Below, piece by piece: positions 5,828-6,129 of a DNA stretch of 6,129 nt (positions within the stretch are counted from its first letter, which is position 1; each line of letters opens with the position of its first letter). The notes beneath the pieces were generated by a model. It was not told the origin of the DNA, ran no database searches, and saw only the letters and a program-made list of their open reading frames with translations. Where the stretch lies: NCBI GenBank assembly GCA_913057765.1, contig CAJXPH010000167.1:1-6129 (forward strand), in the 5' to 3' direction. The position numbers and the translations under genes are program-made. The DNA comes from an uncultured Campylobacteraceae bacterium (GTDB taxonomy: Bacteria; Campylobacterota; Campylobacteria; Campylobacterales; Arcobacteraceae).

Positions 5828-6129
5828 ATGAAAGAATTGAAAATGAAGATAAAAAAAGAATTAGATGAAATTTATTTAATTTTAGCAAGTGAAGATTTTA
5901 TAAAAGCACATTATAAGTTGGAAGACTTATGGAAAAAATATAAAAATGACAAAAATACAAGAGAAGAGTCTTTTATTCTAAAAGCTTTAGTAAATGCAAG
6001 TGTATCGATTGAATTGTATAAAATAAACAGAATAGATCACTCAAAAAAAATATGGAATATCTTTAAGAAGTATGAACACTTAATAGATGAACTAAATAAT
6101 AAAAATAAAAAAGAATATAAAAAGATACA
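5828..6129 (+). CDS. DUF309-like small helical protein, incomplete at window end
   Basis: A frame open for 100 codons to the window edge, with no stop. The protein is highly charged, lysine-rich and predicted mostly helical, with no signal peptide or membrane segment. The region FIKAHYKLEDLWKKYK (about residues 25-40), followed by ESFILKALVNASVSIELYKINR and KKIWNIFKKYEHLI, resembles the DUF309 pattern of a helix with AH-x-LE-x-LW followed by a second helix rich in small residues. The family has no established function. ATG at 5828 is the first ATG in the frame but has no ribosome site close by: AGGAG (5790-5794) is 33 nt away and 12 nt from an in-frame TTG at 5807. ATG at 5843 is a third option. 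The frame stays open upstream to 5741. Direction matches the tRNAs, but a shared transcript is unproven. Coding status is fairly secure; family assignment is moderate. Confidence 0.6.
   Translation, partial: MKELKMKIKKELDEIYLILASEDFIKAHYKLEDLWKKYKNDKNTREESFILKALVNASVSIELYKINRIDHSKKIWNIFKKYEHLIDELNNKNKKEYKKI

Noticed and set aside
5523..6129. Integrative element with the tRNA-Thr 3' end as attachment site
   Set aside because: I found no direct repeat of the tRNA 3' end in the remaining sequence and no integrase gene; the window may simply be too short.
1..6129. CRISPR array, toxin-antitoxin, defence island or novel multi-gene system
   Set aside because: No regularly spaced repeats or such genes are visible; the coding content is core metabolism, cell-wall synthesis, one transport ATPase and tRNAs.

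Overview
The window is AT-rich DNA (roughly 30% G+C by eye) carrying conserved housekeeping genes from what looks like a Campylobacterota genome, most likely of the Arcobacter group. That placement is inference. It rests on recognisable Campylobacterota-type MraY and MurD sequences, the gpmI/mraY/murD neighbourhood familiar from Campylobacter and relatives, tRNA genes with encoded CCA, and -10-driven promoters in very AT-rich spacers. No taxon-specific marker such as rRNA is present.

Layout. Positions 1-48 are not genomic. They are an Illumina Nextera i5-side adapter (flank, an 8-nt index, read-1 sequence, 19-bp Tn5 mosaic end) left on a contig end. Positions 49-3008 are a minus-strand operon of three tightly packed genes, in transcription order gpmI (glycolytic phosphoglycerate mutase), a single ABC ATPase of the peptide/nickel type, and a class A penicillin-binding protein cut off by the contig end after its glycosyltransferase domain. 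A 68-bp spacer then holds overlapping divergent promoters arranged as a small palindrome. Positions 3077-5309 are a plus-strand pair, mraY (TTG start) and murD. A promoter at about 5322 leads into tRNA-Phe(GAA) and tRNA-Thr(UGU). Positions 5534-5827 are non-coding and AT-rich, with a long imperfect inverted repeat that may be the tRNA terminator. From 5828 to the window end there is an incomplete small helical protein resembling DUF309.

How the genes fit together. Three of the five identified proteins build peptidoglycan. MurD adds D-Glu to UDP-MurNAc-L-Ala in the cytoplasm, MraY moves the finished UDP-MurNAc-pentapeptide onto undecaprenyl phosphate to make lipid I, and the penicillin-binding protein polymerises lipid II outside the membrane. 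GpmI interconverts 3- and 2-phosphoglycerate and so controls supply of phosphoenolpyruvate, which MurA consumes. The ABC ATPase has no permease or binding protein in the window.

I found no undescribed defence, mobile or biosynthetic system. The strongest observation is the adapter and the false protein tail it creates. Secondary points are the divergent promoter palindrome, the short MurD with an altered central motif, and the unexplained post-tRNA segment.
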